Of a stretch of DNA of 64,000 nt, positions 63,231 to 64,000 are shown one piece after another. The position numbers and the translations under genes were made by a program. The DNA lies in NCBI GenBank assembly GCA_035295745.1, contig DATGIL010000077.1, forward strand, positions 1-64,000, given 5' to 3'. The stretch comes from JAIQFL01 sp035295745. GTDB lineage: Bacteria > Acidobacteriota > Terriglobia > Bryobacterales > Bryobacteraceae. Below the pieces are notes generated by a model. The model was given only the letters and a program-made list of their open reading frames with translations, was not told where the DNA came from and made no database searches. Position 1 is the stretch's first letter. Each line of letters begins with the position of its first letter.

Positions 63231-64000
63231 ATCTCCAGCCCCACCGACCGCATCAGTTCGATCGCGTTGCTCTTCCTCACGATGCCGGGCCGCATCTGGT
63301 AATCAAAGTGGATCTCGCCGTCGGAGATCTGATCTTCGAAGTGGACATTCGCGGCCCGTTCGCCCAATACGTCCGCAATATCGGCCAAAGCCAAGTCGTG
63401 GGTCGTAATCAAACCGATAGCGCCGCACTCCACCAGCCTGCGGACCAGGGCCTCAGCGCCGATCCGGCGGTCGTGCGAATTGGTGCCATTCAGAAACTCG
63501 TCGATCAGAAACAGCACCGGCACCGGTTTCGAAGTCAGATCCAGGATTTGGCGCAAGCGCAGAATCTCCGCATAGAAACGCGAAACTCCGCCTTGCAGGG
63601 AATCCGAAAGCCGGATGGAGGCGCCGATCGCGAGAGGGGACAGGCGAAGCCGCCTCGCGCGCACCGGAGCTCCAGCTTGTGCCAGCACGGTATTCACCCC
63701 GAGAGTGCGGAGCATGGTGCTCTTTCCCGACATGTTCGATCCGCTCACCACCAGCAGATGCGGACGACTGCCGCCGATCGTCATGTCGTTCCGCACCACC
63801 CTTTGTTCCGGGAGCAACGGATGTCCGACAGCCTCCGCTTCAAGCATGCCGGATTCTGCAATAAACTCCGGGAACGGATCGGCAGGATGCTCAAACGCGT
63901 GGCTGGCGAGCGAGCAGAGCGCCTCCATTTCGCCCGCCGCCGTGAGCCAGAGGCGCACTGCCGAGCCCGAGTGCCGTCGCCACTCTTCCACGGCTAGGGC
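63227..64000 (-). CDS. MutS-family ATPase, 5' end cut by the window edge
   Basis: At least 258 residues, open to base 64000. It is the MutS ATPase domain: Walker A VSGSNMSGKSTMLRTLG, then Walker B PVLFLIDEFLNGTNSHDR, and LITTHDLALADIADV, followed by NVHFEDQISDGEIHFDYQMRPGI. The FLNGTNSxDR and FxYQMRPGI elements suit the MutS-like group that lacks the mismatch-recognition domain (MSH-type membrane or single-domain ATPases); the missing N-terminus would decide. The GTG at 63991 is in frame but is not the true start. It overlaps queG start by 4 bases. Confidence 0.85.
   Translation of the reverse strand, partial: ALAVEEWRRHSGSAVRLWLTAAGEMEALCSLASHAFEHPADPFPEFIAESGMLEAEAVGHPLLPEQRVVRNDMTIGGSRPHLLVVSGSNMSGKSTMLRTLGVNTVLAQAGAPVRARRLRLSPLAIGASIRLSDSLQGGVSRFYAEILRLRQILDLTSKPVPVLFLIDEFLNGTNSHDRRIGAEALVRRLVECGAIGLITTHDLALADIADVLGERAANVHFEDQISDGEIHFDYQMRPGIVRKSNAIELMRSVGLEI

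Noticed and set aside
62813..63997. 394-residue open frame on the plus strand
   Set aside because: Antisense to queG and the MutS-like gene, both with full catalytic motifs.

Overview
The window looks like chromosomal DNA of an acidobacterium from the Bryobacter/Solibacter side of the phylum. The basis is high GC, two ADOP-type (acidobacterial duplicated orphan permease) FtsX/MacB permeases, a protein with the Solibacter-type TIGR03437 repeat, a DUF2934 protein, many secreted and repeat-rich proteins, and several families of dispersed palindromic intergenic repeats. The assignment rests on family recognition only; no rRNA or tRNA gene was seen.

Layout. 1-12.4 kb: gene fragments including a decayed cytochrome P460, two ADOP permeases flanking a large secreted M14-type metallopeptidase, a 104-bp tandem repeat, a FUSC-type membrane protein and a small secreted protein. 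12.4-13.6 kb: a stretch without an intact gene, holding an orphan minus-strand terminator and a multiply frameshifted secreted-protein gene. 13.6-25 kb: PhoD-like phosphatase, polyferredoxin membrane protein, J-domain membrane protein, CpsB-type phosphotyrosine phosphatase, a CHASE2 histidine kinase with its NtrC-type regulator, a TIGR03437 protein and a glycine-zipper lipoprotein. 25-29.7 kb: a tightly overlapping operon mazG, GNAT, MenC/N-acylamino-acid-racemase-like enolase, MFS exporter, SDR. 30-31.6 kb: TrpB2-type tryptophan synthase beta chain.

32-38 kb: a four-gene operon that looks like one signalling and export device. It has a Pro/Asn-rich membrane-anchored protein, a Ser/Thr kinase joined through one membrane segment to an extracytoplasmic NlpC/P60-type domain, a lipoprotein, and a double-FHA ABC transporter with the architecture of mycobacterial Rv1747 (partner of kinase PknF).

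38.3-40.4 kb: a HEAT-like gene lacking a clear start, a frameshifted membrane-protein gene and an aminotransferase. 40.4-45.8 kb: a lasso-peptide gene cluster on the minus strand (B1/PqqD-like, B2 protease, asparagine-synthetase-like cyclase, an unlisted 47-residue precursor at 42995-43138, an HprK-like kinase, a nucleotidyltransferase and a VanZ-like membrane protein). The kinase plus nucleotidyltransferase pair suggests tail phosphorylation and further decoration of the lasso peptide. No dedicated exporter is visible.

46-61.9 kb: a complete Wzx/Wzy-type exopolysaccharide locus on the minus strand, headed by a NusG paralogue with an ops-like motif in its leader. It continues with Wza-like export protein, Wzc-like tyrosine autokinase, initiating sugar transferase, WecG-like transferase, GDP-mannose-3,5-epimerase-like enzyme, Wzx, two GT4 transferases, a Wzy-like polymerase and a methyltransferase. 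A secreted beta-helix protein converges on its end and a Crp/Fnr regulator is divergent at its head. 61.9-64 kb: a tandem repeat array that runs into the end of queG, then a partial MutS-like ATPase cut by the window edge.
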